Shown here: positions 25,850-33,429 of the stretch, piece after piece
Layout of the letters: each line of letters opens with the position of its first letter
How positions within the stretch are numbered: position 1 is the first letter of the stretch
NCBI RefSeq assembly: GCF_017357385.1
Contig: NZ_CP071632.1
Coordinates: 4,214,001 to 4,278,000 of the forward strand
Reading direction: 5' to 3'
Source of the DNA: Rhizobium sp. NZLR1
GTDB lineage: Bacteria > Pseudomonadota > Alphaproteobacteria > Rhizobiales > Rhizobiaceae
Length of the DNA: 64,000 bases
Notes under the pieces: model-generated
The model's database searches: none
What the model was told of the DNA's origin: nothing
The model's input: the letters and a program-made list of their open reading frames with translations, nothing else
Position numbers and translations under genes: made by a program

Positions 25850-27406
25850 TCACTCAGCCGCCTCCACCATCGGCGCCGGCGAAAAATCCTCCGGGAAATG
25901 CGTCATCGCACTCACGACGGGATAAGGCGTGAAACCGCCGAGCGCACAGAGCGAACCGAACTTCATCGTGTTGCAGAGATCGGCAAGCAGCGCCCGGTTC
26001 TTCTCCGGCTCGATGCCTTGGGCGATCTTGTCGGCCGTCTCGACGCCGCGTGTCGAGCCGATGCGGCAGGGCGTGCACTTGCCGCAGCTTTCGATTGCGC
26101 AGAATTCCATGGCGAAACGCGCCTGCTTCAGCATATCGGCGGTGTCGTCGAAGACGACGAGGCCGGCATGGCCGATCAGTCCGTCCTTGGCGGCAAAGGC
26201 TTCGTAATCGAACGGCGTGTCGAACAGCGCCCGCGGGAAATAGGCACCAAGCGGCCCGCCGACCTGCACGGCCTTGACCGGTCGCCCCGTCGCCGTGCCG
26301 CCGCCGATCCCGTCGACGATATCTCCGAGCGAAAGACCGAAGGCCGTTTCATAAAGCCCGCCATATCTGACATTGCCGGCGATCTGCAGCGGAATGGTGC
26401 CACGCGAGCGGCCCATGCCGAAATCGCGATAGAATGCGGCACCCTTTTCCATGATCACCGGCACGGAGGCGAGCGAGATCACGTTGTTGATGACGGTAGG
26501 ACAGTTAAACAGCCCCTGATGCGCCGGCAGCGGCGGCTTGGCGCGCACGACGCCGCGCTTGCCTTCGAGGCTGTTCAGCAGCGCCGTTTCCTCGCCGCAG
26601 ACATAGGCGCCGGCCCCGATGCGCACCTCGATATCGAAGGCACGGCCGGAGCCGAGCACCGATAGGCCGAGAATAGCGGCCTGGCGCGCGATGCCGACAG
26701 CCTCGCTCATCACCGCGATCGCATGCGGATATTCCGACCGCGTGTAGACGTAACCTTTCGTCGCTCCGGTGGCGAGGCCTGATATCGCCATGCCCTCGAT
26801 CAGCACGAAGGGATCACCCTCCATGATCATCCGGTCGGCAAAAGTGCCGCTGTCGCCCTCATCGGCATTGCAAACGATATATTTGCGTTCGCCGGCGGCA
26901 TCGAGAACGGTCTTCCACTTGATGCCTGTGGGAAAGCCGGCGCCGCCCCGTCCGCGCAGGCCGGAATCGGTGACTTCCTTGACGACCTCGGCTGGTGACA
27001 TCGAAACGGCGCGGCGAAGACCGGCAAGACCGCCATGCGCCTCGTAATCGGCGAGCGAAAGCGGATCGGTGATGCCGCAGCGGGCAAAGGTCAGGCGGGT
27101 CTGTCCTTTGAGGAACGGGAGGTCTTCAACCTCCCCGAGACAGAGCGGGTGATCGCCACCATCAGCCATCCCGGCGTCGAACAGGCCAGGCACATCCTTT
27201 GCCTTCACCGGCCCGTAGCCGATCCGCTTGCCGGCAAGCTCGATCTCGACCAGCGGCTCCAGCCAGAACATTCCGCGCGAGCCGTTGCGCACGATCTCGG
27301 CATCGAGGCCGCGGGCGGCGATCTCCTGGGCAATCGCCTTTGCCACCATCTCGGCCCCGAGCGCCAGCGCTGCGGCATCGCGCGGAACATATATCCTGAC
27401 CGTCAT
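25850..27406 (-). CDS. fdsB: NAD-dependent formate dehydrogenase beta subunit
   Basis: This NuoF-like FMN and NAD-binding subunit has 518 residues. The N-terminal third is a thioredoxin-like [2Fe-2S]-type domain without the full cysteine set. The FMN/NADH region contains GLRGRGGAGFPTG and YVCGEETALLNSLEG. The C-terminal [4Fe-4S] motif is ESCGKCTPCRIG. It passes electrons from FdsA to NAD+. Its start overlaps the fdsG stop by 4 nt, so the two are coupled. Confidence 0.95.
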   Translation of the reverse strand: MTVRIYVPRDAAALALGAEMVAKAIAQEIAARGLDAEIVRNGSRGMFWLEPLVEIELAGKRIGYGPVKAKDVPGLFDAGMADGGDHPLCLGEVEDLPFLKGQTRLTFARCGITDPLSLADYEAHGGLAGLRRAVSMSPAEVVKEVTDSGLRGRGGAGFPTGIKWKTVLDAAGERKYIVCNADEGDSGTFADRMIMEGDPFVLIEGMAISGLATGATKGYVYTRSEYPHAIAVMSEAVGIARQAAILGLSVLGSGRAFDIEVRIGAGAYVCGEETALLNSLEGKRGVVRAKPPLPAHQGLFNCPTVINNVISLASVPVIMEKGAAFYRDFGMGRSRGTIPLQIAGNVRYGGLYETAFGLSLGDIVDGIGGGTATGRPVKAVQVGGPLGAYFPRALFDTPFDYEAFAAKDGLIGHAGLVVFDDTADMLKQARFAMEFCAIESCGKCTPCRIGSTRGVETADKIAQGIEPEKNRALLADLCNTMKFGSLCALGGFTPYPVVSAMTHFPEDFSPAPMVEAAE

Positions 27407-27882
27407 CGGCGTGCCTCCGCGACAAGTTCCGCGGCCAACTGATCGTCGATCCGGCCATAGACCTCGCCATCGAGCATCGCCGCCGGCGCGCAGGCGCAGA
27501 GCCCGAGACAGTAGACCGGCTCCAGCGTCACGGCGCCATCGAGCGTCGTCTGATGGAAATCGATGCCGAGCAGCGTCTTGAGGCGTTCGGCCAGCGCATC
27601 GCCGCCCATCGACTGACAGGCTTCGGCGCGACAGAGCTTCAGCACATGCCGCCCAGTGGGATGGTCGCGATAATCGTGATAGAAGGTCATCACGCCATGC
27701 ACCTCGGCGCGGGAGAGGTTCAATTCCTCTGCAATAACAGGCAGGGCTTCCGGCGGCACATAGCCGAATTCTTCCTGAACCTGATGCAGAATGGGAAGCA
27801 GCGGCCCTTCGAGAAAGCGAAGATCGGCGATGATGGAACGGGTGCGCGTTGTGATATCGCCTTCGGCGATATGAATGGTCAT
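27403..27882 (-). CDS. fdsG: NAD-dependent formate dehydrogenase gamma subunit
   Basis: This NuoE-like subunit of 159 residues holds one [2Fe-2S] cluster in a thioredoxin fold. The cysteines are in CRAEACQSMGG and CLGLCACAPAAM. The N-terminal helical part includes LPILHQVQEEFGYVPPEAL, typical of NuoE proteins. It is the first gene of the fds operon. The region upstream has a palindromic repeat (27902-28007) and a LysR-type box (28105-28121). Confidence 0.94.
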   Translation of the reverse strand: MTIHIAEGDITTRTRSIIADLRFLEGPLLPILHQVQEEFGYVPPEALPVIAEELNLSRAEVHGVMTFYHDYRDHPTGRHVLKLCRAEACQSMGGDALAERLKTLLGIDFHQTTLDGAVTLEPVYCLGLCACAPAAMLDGEVYGRIDDQLAAELVAEARR

Positions 27883-27901
27883 AAGGTAGCTCTCCCAGCG
27901 G

Positions 27902-28007
27902 CTAGAGCATTTCCGTTTTTCTTCGAATCACGAAAATGCTCTATCTCTTTGTTTTTACGCAATTCCGAACGCAAAACCGCTTCACACTTTTGCTGGAATT
28001 GCTCTAG
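27902..28007 (+). repeat. Dispersed bimodular palindromic repeat, family B
   Basis: Module 1 pairs CTAGAGCATTTCCG with CGAAAATGCTCT. Module 2 pairs ACGCAATTCCG with TGGAATTGCTCTAG. It fills most of the gap between the LysR gene and fdsG and so lies between the LysR box and the fdsG start. It is distinct in sequence from families A and C but shares the two-palindrome layout and TAGAGCAT-like ends. Confidence 0.85.
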
Positions 28008-28104
28008 CGCGTTGCGGAATGGGCGCGCTCCCCCAGCCGAACGCTATTCCGCAAGCAACATCTCAGGGAAGCCGCCGGCAATCAATAAAGCTATCTCGTG
28101 GATC

Positions 28105-28121
28105 GATAGGTTTTTTCTATC
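28105..28121 (-). promoter_or_regulatory. LysR-type regulator box upstream of fds operon
   Basis: GATAGGTTTTTTCTATC is a dyad with 5-bp arms that fits the LTTR T-N11-A rule (T at 28107, A at 28119). A further half site, CTATC, lies at 28091-28095. The box overlaps the stop codon of the LysR gene and stands about 220 nt upstream of fdsG. LysR proteins (FdsR) activate fds operons in other bacteria, so this is a good candidate site. Confidence 0.55.
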
Positions 28122-29013
28122 AGAGTTCTTCATCCTGCACGAGCACCCGCGCTTCGTGCAGCAAGGCCGACACGAGCGGCGTAAACGGCTCGCGATACGG
28201 CGCGACAAGCCCGACCAGATGATGCGCCTCCGGCTCGACGATCGGGATCATCCGAATTTCCACTGGAAATCCAAAGGATTTCGCGACGTTGCGCGGCATG
28301 ATGCTCGCCCAGCGCCCGGTCCTGACATGCGAGAACAGCACGATCATCGAGTTGGATTCGAGCGTCGGATGTACCGTGGCGCCGGCTTCCGTCAGGTGCC
28401 GGTTGATGATGCGACGGTTCTGCATGTCGGCCGTCAATAGACAAAGCCGAAGATCACCAACCTCGCGCCAGGTCACGTTGTCGCGATCAGACAAAGGGCT
28501 GCCTGCAGCCGTGATCAGATTATAGCGCTCGGCATAAAGCGGAACCGTCGTAACACGGCCGAGCGGTTCGTTTTCGAGATAGGTGATGCCGGCATCAATT
28601 TCGAGATTCTCGAGCATGCTCAGCACCTGCAGCGAATTGCGCGAGACGATCGAGAAGGTCACGCCGGGGTGCCGTTCCTGAAAAGGCGTGGTGATACGCG
28701 AAAGCATGGCAAGCGCGGTCGGAATGGCGGCGAGGCGAATGTGGCCGGAAAGGCCGCGGCGCGCGGCGCGCATCTCTTCGCGCATGGTGCGGGCATCGCC
28801 GACGATGCGCCGGGCCCATTCCAGCACGCGCTGGCCTTCCGGCGTCAGCCCCTGGAACCGCGAGCCGCGCTGCACCAGCATGACGCCCAATTGATCCTCG
28901 AGCTGCCGGATAGCCGCCGAGAGCGTCGGCTGCGAGATCCCGCACTCCTCGGCGGCACGGCCGAAGTGCTTTTCATTGGCAAGGGCGATAAAAAATTCCA
29001 GCTTGTCGATCAT
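28120..29013 (-). CDS. LysR-family regulator, probable activator of formate dehydrogenase (FdsR-like)
   Basis: The protein has 297 residues. The winged HTH occupies residues 1-60 (FFIALANEKHFGRAAEECG then ISQPTLSAAIRQLEDQLG), followed by a substrate-binding domain. The ATG at 29013 has GGGAG at good distance. It lies directly upstream of fdsGBA in the same direction and a LysR-type box overlaps its 3' end. That is the arrangement of FdsR-type formate-responsive regulators, although LysR genes usually face away from their target. The family is certain; the target is inferred. Confidence 0.9.
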   Translation of the reverse strand: MIDKLEFFIALANEKHFGRAAEECGISQPTLSAAIRQLEDQLGVMLVQRGSRFQGLTPEGQRVLEWARRIVGDARTMREEMRAARRGLSGHIRLAAIPTALAMLSRITTPFQERHPGVTFSIVSRNSLQVLSMLENLEIDAGITYLENEPLGRVTTVPLYAERYNLITAAGSPLSDRDNVTWREVGDLRLCLLTADMQNRRIINRHLTEAGATVHPTLESNSMIVLFSHVRTGRWASIMPRNVAKSFGFPVEIRMIPIVEPEAHHLVGLVAPYREPFTPLVSALLHEARVLVQDEEL

Positions 29014-29145
29014 CCGGTCTCCCGCGACATTTCGCGTCCGGCCTCATCTTCGACATAGCAGCCGTGCTTCGCAAGGGCGGGTACTAATGCATGCCGCCAA
29101 AAGTGTGCAGCGGTTTTGGGACGACGACATGCATAAAACAAAGAA

Positions 29146-29189
29146 TTAAAGCGCGTCGCATGAATCAAGTTTTATGCGACGCGCTTTAA
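29146..29189 (+). repeat. Perfect palindromic repeat overlapping the ArsR stop codon
   Basis: TTAAAGCGCGTCGCAT (29146-29161) and ATGCGACGCGCTTTAA (29174-29189) are perfect 16-bp arms around 12 nt. The ArsR stop codon TAA (29186-29188, read on minus) is part of the right arm. Left of it (29095-29135) is a stretch with AAAAGTGTGCAGCGG and GACATGCATAAA that resembles half of family A module 2, so this may be a composite element. Confidence 0.85.
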
Positions 29190-29500
29190 CAGTTTTCCGC
29201 AGCCGGAAAAAGATCGAACAGCGATTCGAGAAAACCCAGCACGTTGACATTGCCGATGCTGTAATAAACCTGCCTGCCCTGACGGCGCGTATTGACCAGG
29301 CCTTCGAGCCTCAAACGCGCAAGTTGCTGCGAGACCATCGCCTGCTGTATGCCGAGAATATTTTCGAGTTCACCGACCGTTCGCTCCTCTTTCGCCAGTA
29401 TGCAGAGGATCAGAAGTCGGGTGTGATGCGCCAAAGCTTTCAGCAGGTCGCTCGCTTCATGGGCTTTTCCAGCGAGTTTATGCAACTCCTGGCCGGTCAT
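29186..29500 (-). CDS. ArsR-family regulator, BigR/SqrR-like
   Basis: The protein has 104 residues from the ATG at 29500, which has GGAG six nucleotides upstream. The frame extends further but without a good start signal. The winged HTH is ERTVGELENILGIQQAMVSQ. Against the persulfide sensors BigR and SqrR it keeps the first redox cysteine (LLILCILAKEE). The second, which in BigR stands near the C-terminus, is represented only by the very last residue (AENC). It may sense sulfide or redox state, or it may use a different chemistry. It lies 129 nt behind an SDR gene on the same strand. Its stop codon is provided by the palindromic repeat at 29146-29189. Confidence 0.82.
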   Translation of the reverse strand: MTGQELHKLAGKAHEASDLLKALAHHTRLLILCILAKEERTVGELENILGIQQAMVSQQLARLRLEGLVNTRRQGRQVYYSIGNVNVLGFLESLFDLFPAAENC

Positions 29501-29629
29501 ACCCGGCTCCGGTTTAGGCAACGGCATTCGATATCTCGGAAGGAGGCGGTGAGGTAGATCAGTACAATAGCATATTCGCACAAGCGAATTGGTCAATAGT
29601 GATGAAATGCCAAAAAAGGTCCAAGTAAA

Positions 29630-30400
29630 TCAGCAGATAAGCTGTCCGCCATTGATCTCGATCACCTGGCCGGTGATGTATCCCGAGAGTGAGGGAGCTG
29701 CCAGGAACAGATAGGCGGGAGCGCAATCCTCCGCCGTGCCGAGTCGCTGCAGGGGGATGGATTTCCGGGTCTGCTCCAGCTTTTCTTTGGAGGAATAGCG
29801 CTCGTGGAAATCCGTCTCGATCGTTCCCGGCGAGACGCAGTTGACGCGGATGCCATCCGGGGCAAGCTCGCGGGCGAGCGCCTTGGAATAGGTCGCAACA
29901 AAGGCCTTCGAGGCCGAATATATCGAAGAGCCGGGGCTTCCGCCGGTCAGCGCCGAAATCGAAACAGTGTTGATGACGGCAGCGCCCTCGGCCGCCTTCA
30001 ATGCCGGCAGCAATGCCCGCGTCAGCGCCACCACCGAAGTCTGGTTGAGCCGTATGACTGCCTCATATTCTGCGTCGGTCAGCGTGGCAGCGGGAAACCG
30101 GCCAAGCATGGTGCCGGCATTGTTAACGAGCACATGCACCCTGTCGAAGAAAGCGAGGACATCGTCGGCAAATTGCGCCGCCCCACCGATGGCGGAGAAA
30201 TCGGCGTGCAGCAGCAGCGCCCGTCTTTCCGATTCAGCGGTCAGCAGGAAATCCGGCAGATCCCGTCCCGGCTTGCGCCCGGTATGGACAATCACCTTCG
30301 CGCCGCAGTCCAGAAACTGCCGGGCGACTTCAAGGCCGATGCCGCGGCCGGCGCCGGTCACGACGACATTGCGATTTTCGAACAATCTGGGATGAAACAC
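29630..30400 (-). CDS. Short-chain dehydrogenase/reductase
   Basis: This is a classical SDR of 256 residues. The cofactor motif is TGAGRGIG near the N-terminus, then NNAG, a catalytic Ser (SVLVALT region followed by INTVSIS) and YSASK. The C-terminus GQVIEINGGQL is typical of FabG-like SDRs. I place the start at the GTG at 30400, which has AGGAGG eight nucleotides upstream; an extension to 30454 has no such signal. The substrate is unknown. The gene lies between soxR and the ArsR gene on the same strand, so a role in a redox-stress group is possible. Confidence 0.85.
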   Translation of the reverse strand: MFHPRLFENRNVVVTGAGRGIGLEVARQFLDCGAKVIVHTGRKPGRDLPDFLLTAESERRALLLHADFSAIGGAAQFADDVLAFFDRVHVLVNNAGTMLGRFPAATLTDAEYEAVIRLNQTSVVALTRALLPALKAAEGAAVINTVSISALTGGSPGSSIYSASKAFVATYSKALARELAPDGIRVNCVSPGTIETDFHERYSSKEKLEQTRKSIPLQRLGTAEDCAPAYLFLAAPSLSGYITGQVIEINGGQLIC

Positions 30401-30510
30401 GAAGCCGTCCTCCTCGCGGACAGTGCCGCCGGTTGCGTCACTCGCCCTTAACATATGAGCGCACCGACCGAAAGAAAGGCGCGCACCGATCTTTCCGGGG
30501 AAAACCAGGA

Positions 30511-30975
30511 CTAGTTTTCGGCCTCCAGAAGCCGCGCACCCGGCCCTTCCTTGCCAAGCCGGTCGCAGGGATTACGCAGCGGACAGCTTTCGATCGACAG
30601 GCAGCCGCAACCGATGCAGCCGGTCAATCGGTCGCGCAACAGGCTGAGCCGCCTGATTCGCGCGTCGAGATCATCCTTCCAGCGCGCCGACAGCGTCTGC
30701 CAGTCGGCAACGGTCGGCGTTCGTCCCTGCGGCAGGGACTCGAACGCTGACTGGATTTCCGAAAGCGGAATGCCGACACGCTGCGCCACCTTGATGATGC
30801 CGAGACGGCGAAGCACATCGCGCCCATAGCGCCGCTGGTTGCCGCGGGAGCGGATGCTCGAGATCAACCCTTTGGTCTCGTAAAAATGCAGCGCCGAGAC
30901 GGCGAGGCCGCTGCGCTCCGCCACTTCACCGACTGTCAGGAGCCTGCCGAGCGGCGTCGCAGGAATCGTATCCAT
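30511..30975 (-). CDS. soxR: Redox-sensitive transcriptional activator SoxR
   Basis: This MerR-family protein of 154 residues has the [24 protein letters not shown], a dimerisation helix and the SoxR [2Fe-2S] cluster motif [12 protein letters not shown] near residue 120. SoxR is activated when the cluster is oxidised, for example by redox-cycling drugs. A classical SoxR box lies in the 83-nt gap to the divergent FMN-reductase gene. There is no soxS gene, as usual outside enterobacteria, where SoxR directly controls a few enzymes. Confidence 0.95.
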   Translation of the reverse strand: MDTIPATPLGRLLTVGEVAERSGLAVSALHFYETKGLISSIRSRGNQRRYGRDVLRRLGIIKVAQRVGIPLSEIQSAFESLPQGRTPTVADWQTLSARWKDDLDARIRRLSLLRDRLTGCIGCGCLSIESCPLRNPCDRLGKEGPGARLLEAEN

Positions 30976-30985
30976 CGCCTATTGA

Positions 30986-31003
30986 CCTCAATATTAGTTG
31001 AGG
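30986..31003 (+). promoter_or_regulatory. SoxR box in promoter of FMN reductase gene
   Basis: CCTCAATATTAGTTGAGG is an 18-bp dyad matching the SoxR consensus half sites CCTCAA and TTGAGG. It lies between a -35 (TTGACC, 30983-30988) and a -10 (TATACC, 31007-31012) with a long, 18-nt spacer, as expected for MerR-family activation. The promoter faces the FMN reductase gene at 31059. Confidence 0.88.
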
Positions 31004-31058
31004 TTTTATACCTGTTGCTCCTGCAATCGTAAAGTCCAATCGCAACAAGGAGCGACAC

Positions 31059-31634
31059 ATGAAAACACCCACCAGGCTGGCGGTCATCTACGGGAGCACG
31101 AGGGAAGGCCGCATCTGCGACCGGGTGGTCAAGTGGCTGACGGAGGAGCTCATCCGCTTCCCGCAATTCGATATCGACATCATCGACCCGCTGGATTTTG
31201 CGCTGCCGACCACCCGCGAATTGGCACATCCCGAAATCGCCAGGCTCGCCGAGCGGCTCGGCATGGCGGACGCGTTCATCATCGTCACGCCGGAATACAA
31301 TCACAGCTTCACCGCCTCGCTGAAATTCGTCATCGATTTCTTCTTCGAGCCTTGGCAGGGCAAGCCGGTCGCCTTCGTTTCCTATGGCGGTATTTCCGGC
31401 GGCCTGCGCGCGGTAGAGCAGCTGCGCCTCGTCTTTGCCGAACTCCACGCCGTCACGATCCGCGATTCGGTCAGCTTCGCTGCGCCATGGAACCGCTTCG
31501 ACGCGGAAGGCAGGCTCGACACTCCCGACGACGCGCTGCGCTTGCTCGGCCGAATGATGGCAAGGCTGGAATGGTGGACACGGGCGCTCGCCACCGCCCG
31601 TATCGATCGTCCCTATGCCGATATCGCCGCCTGA
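31059..31634 (+). CDS. NADPH-dependent FMN reductase
   Basis: This flavodoxin-like oxidoreductase has 191 residues. The phosphate-binding loop of the FMN site is YGSTREGR and the second FMN segment is TPEYNHSFTASLK. Enzymes of this family reduce flavins, quinones or dyes, and some limit redox cycling. The gene is divergent from soxR with a SoxR box in its promoter, which makes it a very probable direct SoxR target. AGGAG precedes the ATG. Confidence 0.92.
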   Translation: MKTPTRLAVIYGSTREGRICDRVVKWLTEELIRFPQFDIDIIDPLDFALPTTRELAHPEIARLAERLGMADAFIIVTPEYNHSFTASLKFVIDFFFEPWQGKPVAFVSYGGISGGLRAVEQLRLVFAELHAVTIRDSVSFAAPWNRFDAEGRLDTPDDALRLLGRMMARLEWWTRALATARIDRPYADIAA

Positions 31635-31680
31635 GACAGAAAGCTCCGGTTCCGTTCCCAGCAGGTACGGAACCTCTGGG

Positions 31681-31711
31681 AACACCCGGGCAGGACCTCG
31701 GTCCGGGTGTT
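31681..31711 (+). terminator. Hairpin after FMN reductase gene
   Basis: AACACCCGG and CCGGGTGTT pair as a 9-bp stem with a 13-nt loop, about 50 nt after the stop. No strong T-run follows. It separates this gene from the TPP riboswitch about 90 nt further on. Confidence 0.6.
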
Positions 31712-31802
31712 GTCCGTCATATCAGGTTCATTCCGACCACGCGGACGGGTCTGCAATTTTGCGGTTGCGGGAAGAAAACCGCGATGATAGTTTCCGCCGA
31801 AA

Positions 31803-31896
31803 TAACAGGGGAGCTCCGTATCGCCGGGGCTGAGATGCGAGGCGCAAGCCTCTGGACCCTTCAAAGCTGATCTGGGTAATGCCAGCGGAGCGAGGT
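31803..31896 (+). promoter_or_regulatory. TPP riboswitch (THI element)
   Basis: The conserved core is clear: CAGGGGAGC, then GGGGCTGAGATG, ACCCTT, and CTGATCTGGGTAATGCCAGC, in the order and spacing of thiamine pyrophosphate riboswitches. GCTCCG (31813-31818) pairs with CGGAGC (31886-31891). The only Shine-Dalgarno for the next gene (GGAG/GAGG, 31887-31895) is in this 3' strand, 5 nt before the ATG at 31901. TPP binding should therefore hide the ribosome site and shut off translation. Confidence 0.96.
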
Positions 31897-31900
31897 TCAG

Positions 31901-32533
31901 ATGTTCTCAGGCGCACAAGTGTCACTCTATCCGATGTCCGGCAATTTCGTCGGCATCATTCTCGATGCCGTCAAGGCGTTCGACCCCTATCGCGACCGGC
32001 TTCGCATCGAGACCGATGATATCTCCACCCTGCTGGTCGGCCCGCCTGATGTCCTCTTCGCGGCCATGCGCGATCTTTTCGTCGTCGCCGCCAATACCGG
32101 CGAGCATTGCGTGCTGTCCGCCGCGGTCTCACGCGGCTGCCCAGGTGAGCCCGACGACGCCATCTGCGGCGTCAAGCCCTCTGCCGGCCGGGCGGAGCCG
32201 CTTGCCGACCGGATTACATCAGCCCTTGCCGCCGTTGAAACCACCACGGAGACCGGACAGCCGGCAGCCGCGCAATTCTCGCTCTACGTCATGGGAACCG
32301 GCAGCCATATGGACGAGATCTATGGCTGCATCGATTTCTTGAAGCGCTCCGGCACCTTCGACCACGCCAAGAATTTCTGTACCCGGCTGGGGGGAGATGC
32401 CGGCGCCGTCTTCGCGACCATTCATGAGGCCTTCTATCGCTTCGGCGACCCGGTGGGACACGTGACGCTCGACATCACGGTCTCCGCCAATACAGCGCCG
32501 CGCGTCTTAGCAGACGCGCAAGGGACGCCGTAA
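31901..32533 (+). CDS. ykoF: YkoF-family thiamine/HMP-binding protein
   Basis: The protein has 210 residues with two related halves, each with an AQ(V/F)SLY strand (GAQVSLYPMSGNF and AAQFSLYVMGTGSHMDEI). That is the pattern of Bacillus YkoF, which binds thiamine or its pyrimidine. It is the first gene after a TPP riboswitch and before thiXZY, so it is part of thiamine-precursor uptake or salvage. The last 14 codons (from 32491) lie within a dispersed palindromic repeat, so the tail TAPRVLADAQGTP is repeat-encoded. The stop TAA is also part of the repeat. Confidence 0.9.
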   Translation: MFSGAQVSLYPMSGNFVGIILDAVKAFDPYRDRLRIETDDISTLLVGPPDVLFAAMRDLFVVAANTGEHCVLSAAVSRGCPGEPDDAICGVKPSAGRAEPLADRITSALAAVETTTETGQPAAAQFSLYVMGTGSHMDEIYGCIDFLKRSGTFDHAKNFCTRLGGDAGAVFATIHEAFYRFGDPVGHVTLDITVSANTAPRVLADAQGTP

Positions 32534-32593
32534 CACTTTAAATTGCTGCATAATTTTCCCTTAAATCGATTCCGATTTAAGGAATTATGCAGT
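32491..32593 (+). repeat. Dispersed bimodular palindromic repeat, family C, copy 1 (overlaps ykoF 3' end)
   Basis: Module 1 is TACAGCGCCGCGCGTCT to AGACGCGCAAGGGACGCCGTA. Module 2 is CTGCATAATTTTCCCTTAAA to TTTAAGGAATTATGCAG around CGATTCCGA. An inverted copy lies at 35363-35465, beyond thiY. The first 43 bases are read as the end of ykoF. Confidence 0.9.
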
Positions 32594-32622
32594 GCCCGAC
32601 GAAAGCCTGAAATCGAACGCTG

Positions 32623-33429
32623 ATGACATCGCCACAACCATCGGATTCGCGCCTTGCCGCGCTCCGCGCCGCTCTCTACCGGGGCATACCGGCCTTTCTC
32701 GCGGGCTGCGCGTTTTTGGCGGCATGGGAACTCTATGTCGATCTTTCCGGCATCAAACCTTCCATCCTGCCGGCGCCTTCGCGCATTGTCATCCAGGGCT
32801 GGCTGAACCGTGAGGCGCTGATATCAAACACCTGGCCGACGCTGGGTGCGACACTCGGCGGTTTCGCGCTGTCGCTTGCCTTCGCCTTCGCCGCTTCGAT
32901 CCTGATGGATTTCGTGTCTTTCATGCGCCGGGCATTGCTACCGATTTTCATCGCCAGCCAGACGCTGCCGCTGGTGGCGATCGCGCCCCTTGTCGTCCTC
33001 TGGTTCGGTTTCGGCCTGTTGCCGAAGATCCTGCTGGTGGCGCTAGTCACCTTCTTTCCGCTGTTGGTCGCCCTGCTGCAGGGCTATCAATCGACCGACC
33101 GCGACATCGCCGAATTGCTGAACTCGATGAAGGCGAGCCGCTGGCGGATTTTCCGCCTGGCGCGGCTTCCCTCCGCGCTGCCCTATTTCTTCGCCGGCCT
33201 CAGGATCTCGATCACCTATGCCGTCGTCGGCGCGATCTTTGCCGAATATGCCGGCGCCGCCCGCGGCCTCGGCATCTATATCCTCAACGCCAAGAACAAT
33301 TTCCGCCCCGATCTCGTGCTTGCCGCCGTCGTTATCAGCGCCGCGCTCACACTCTGCCTCTTCGGGCTGACGCTATTGATCCAGCGCCTCGTCATGCCCT
33401 GGCAACGATCCCAGGAGTCGCGGCGATGA
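32623..33429 (+). CDS. thiX: Thiamine-precursor ABC transporter permease
   Basis: This membrane permease of 268 residues belongs to the SsuC/TauC-like family, with about six membrane segments and an EAA-type loop ELLNSMKASRWRIFRLARLP. In a TPP-riboswitch operon with YkoF and an NMT1/THI5-type binding protein it matches ThiX, the permease of the importer for formylaminopyrimidine or HMP. Its stop overlaps the ATPase start by 4 nt (ATGA). A family C repeat fills the gap between it and ykoF. Confidence 0.9.
   Translation: MTSPQPSDSRLAALRAALYRGIPAFLAGCAFLAAWELYVDLSGIKPSILPAPSRIVIQGWLNREALISNTWPTLGATLGGFALSLAFAFAASILMDFVSFMRRALLPIFIASQTLPLVAIAPLVVLWFGFGLLPKILLVALVTFFPLLVALLQGYQSTDRDIAELLNSMKASRWRIFRLARLPSALPYFFAGLRISITYAVVGAIFAEYAGAARGLGIYILNAKNNFRPDLVLAAVVISAALTLCLFGLTLLIQRLVMPWQRSQESRR

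Noticed and set aside
22811..26665. 1284-codon open frame on the plus strand opposite fdhD, fdsA and fdsB
   Set aside because: It is a by-product of GC-biased codons in the opposite genes; the minus-strand frames encode clear formate dehydrogenase proteins with all motifs.
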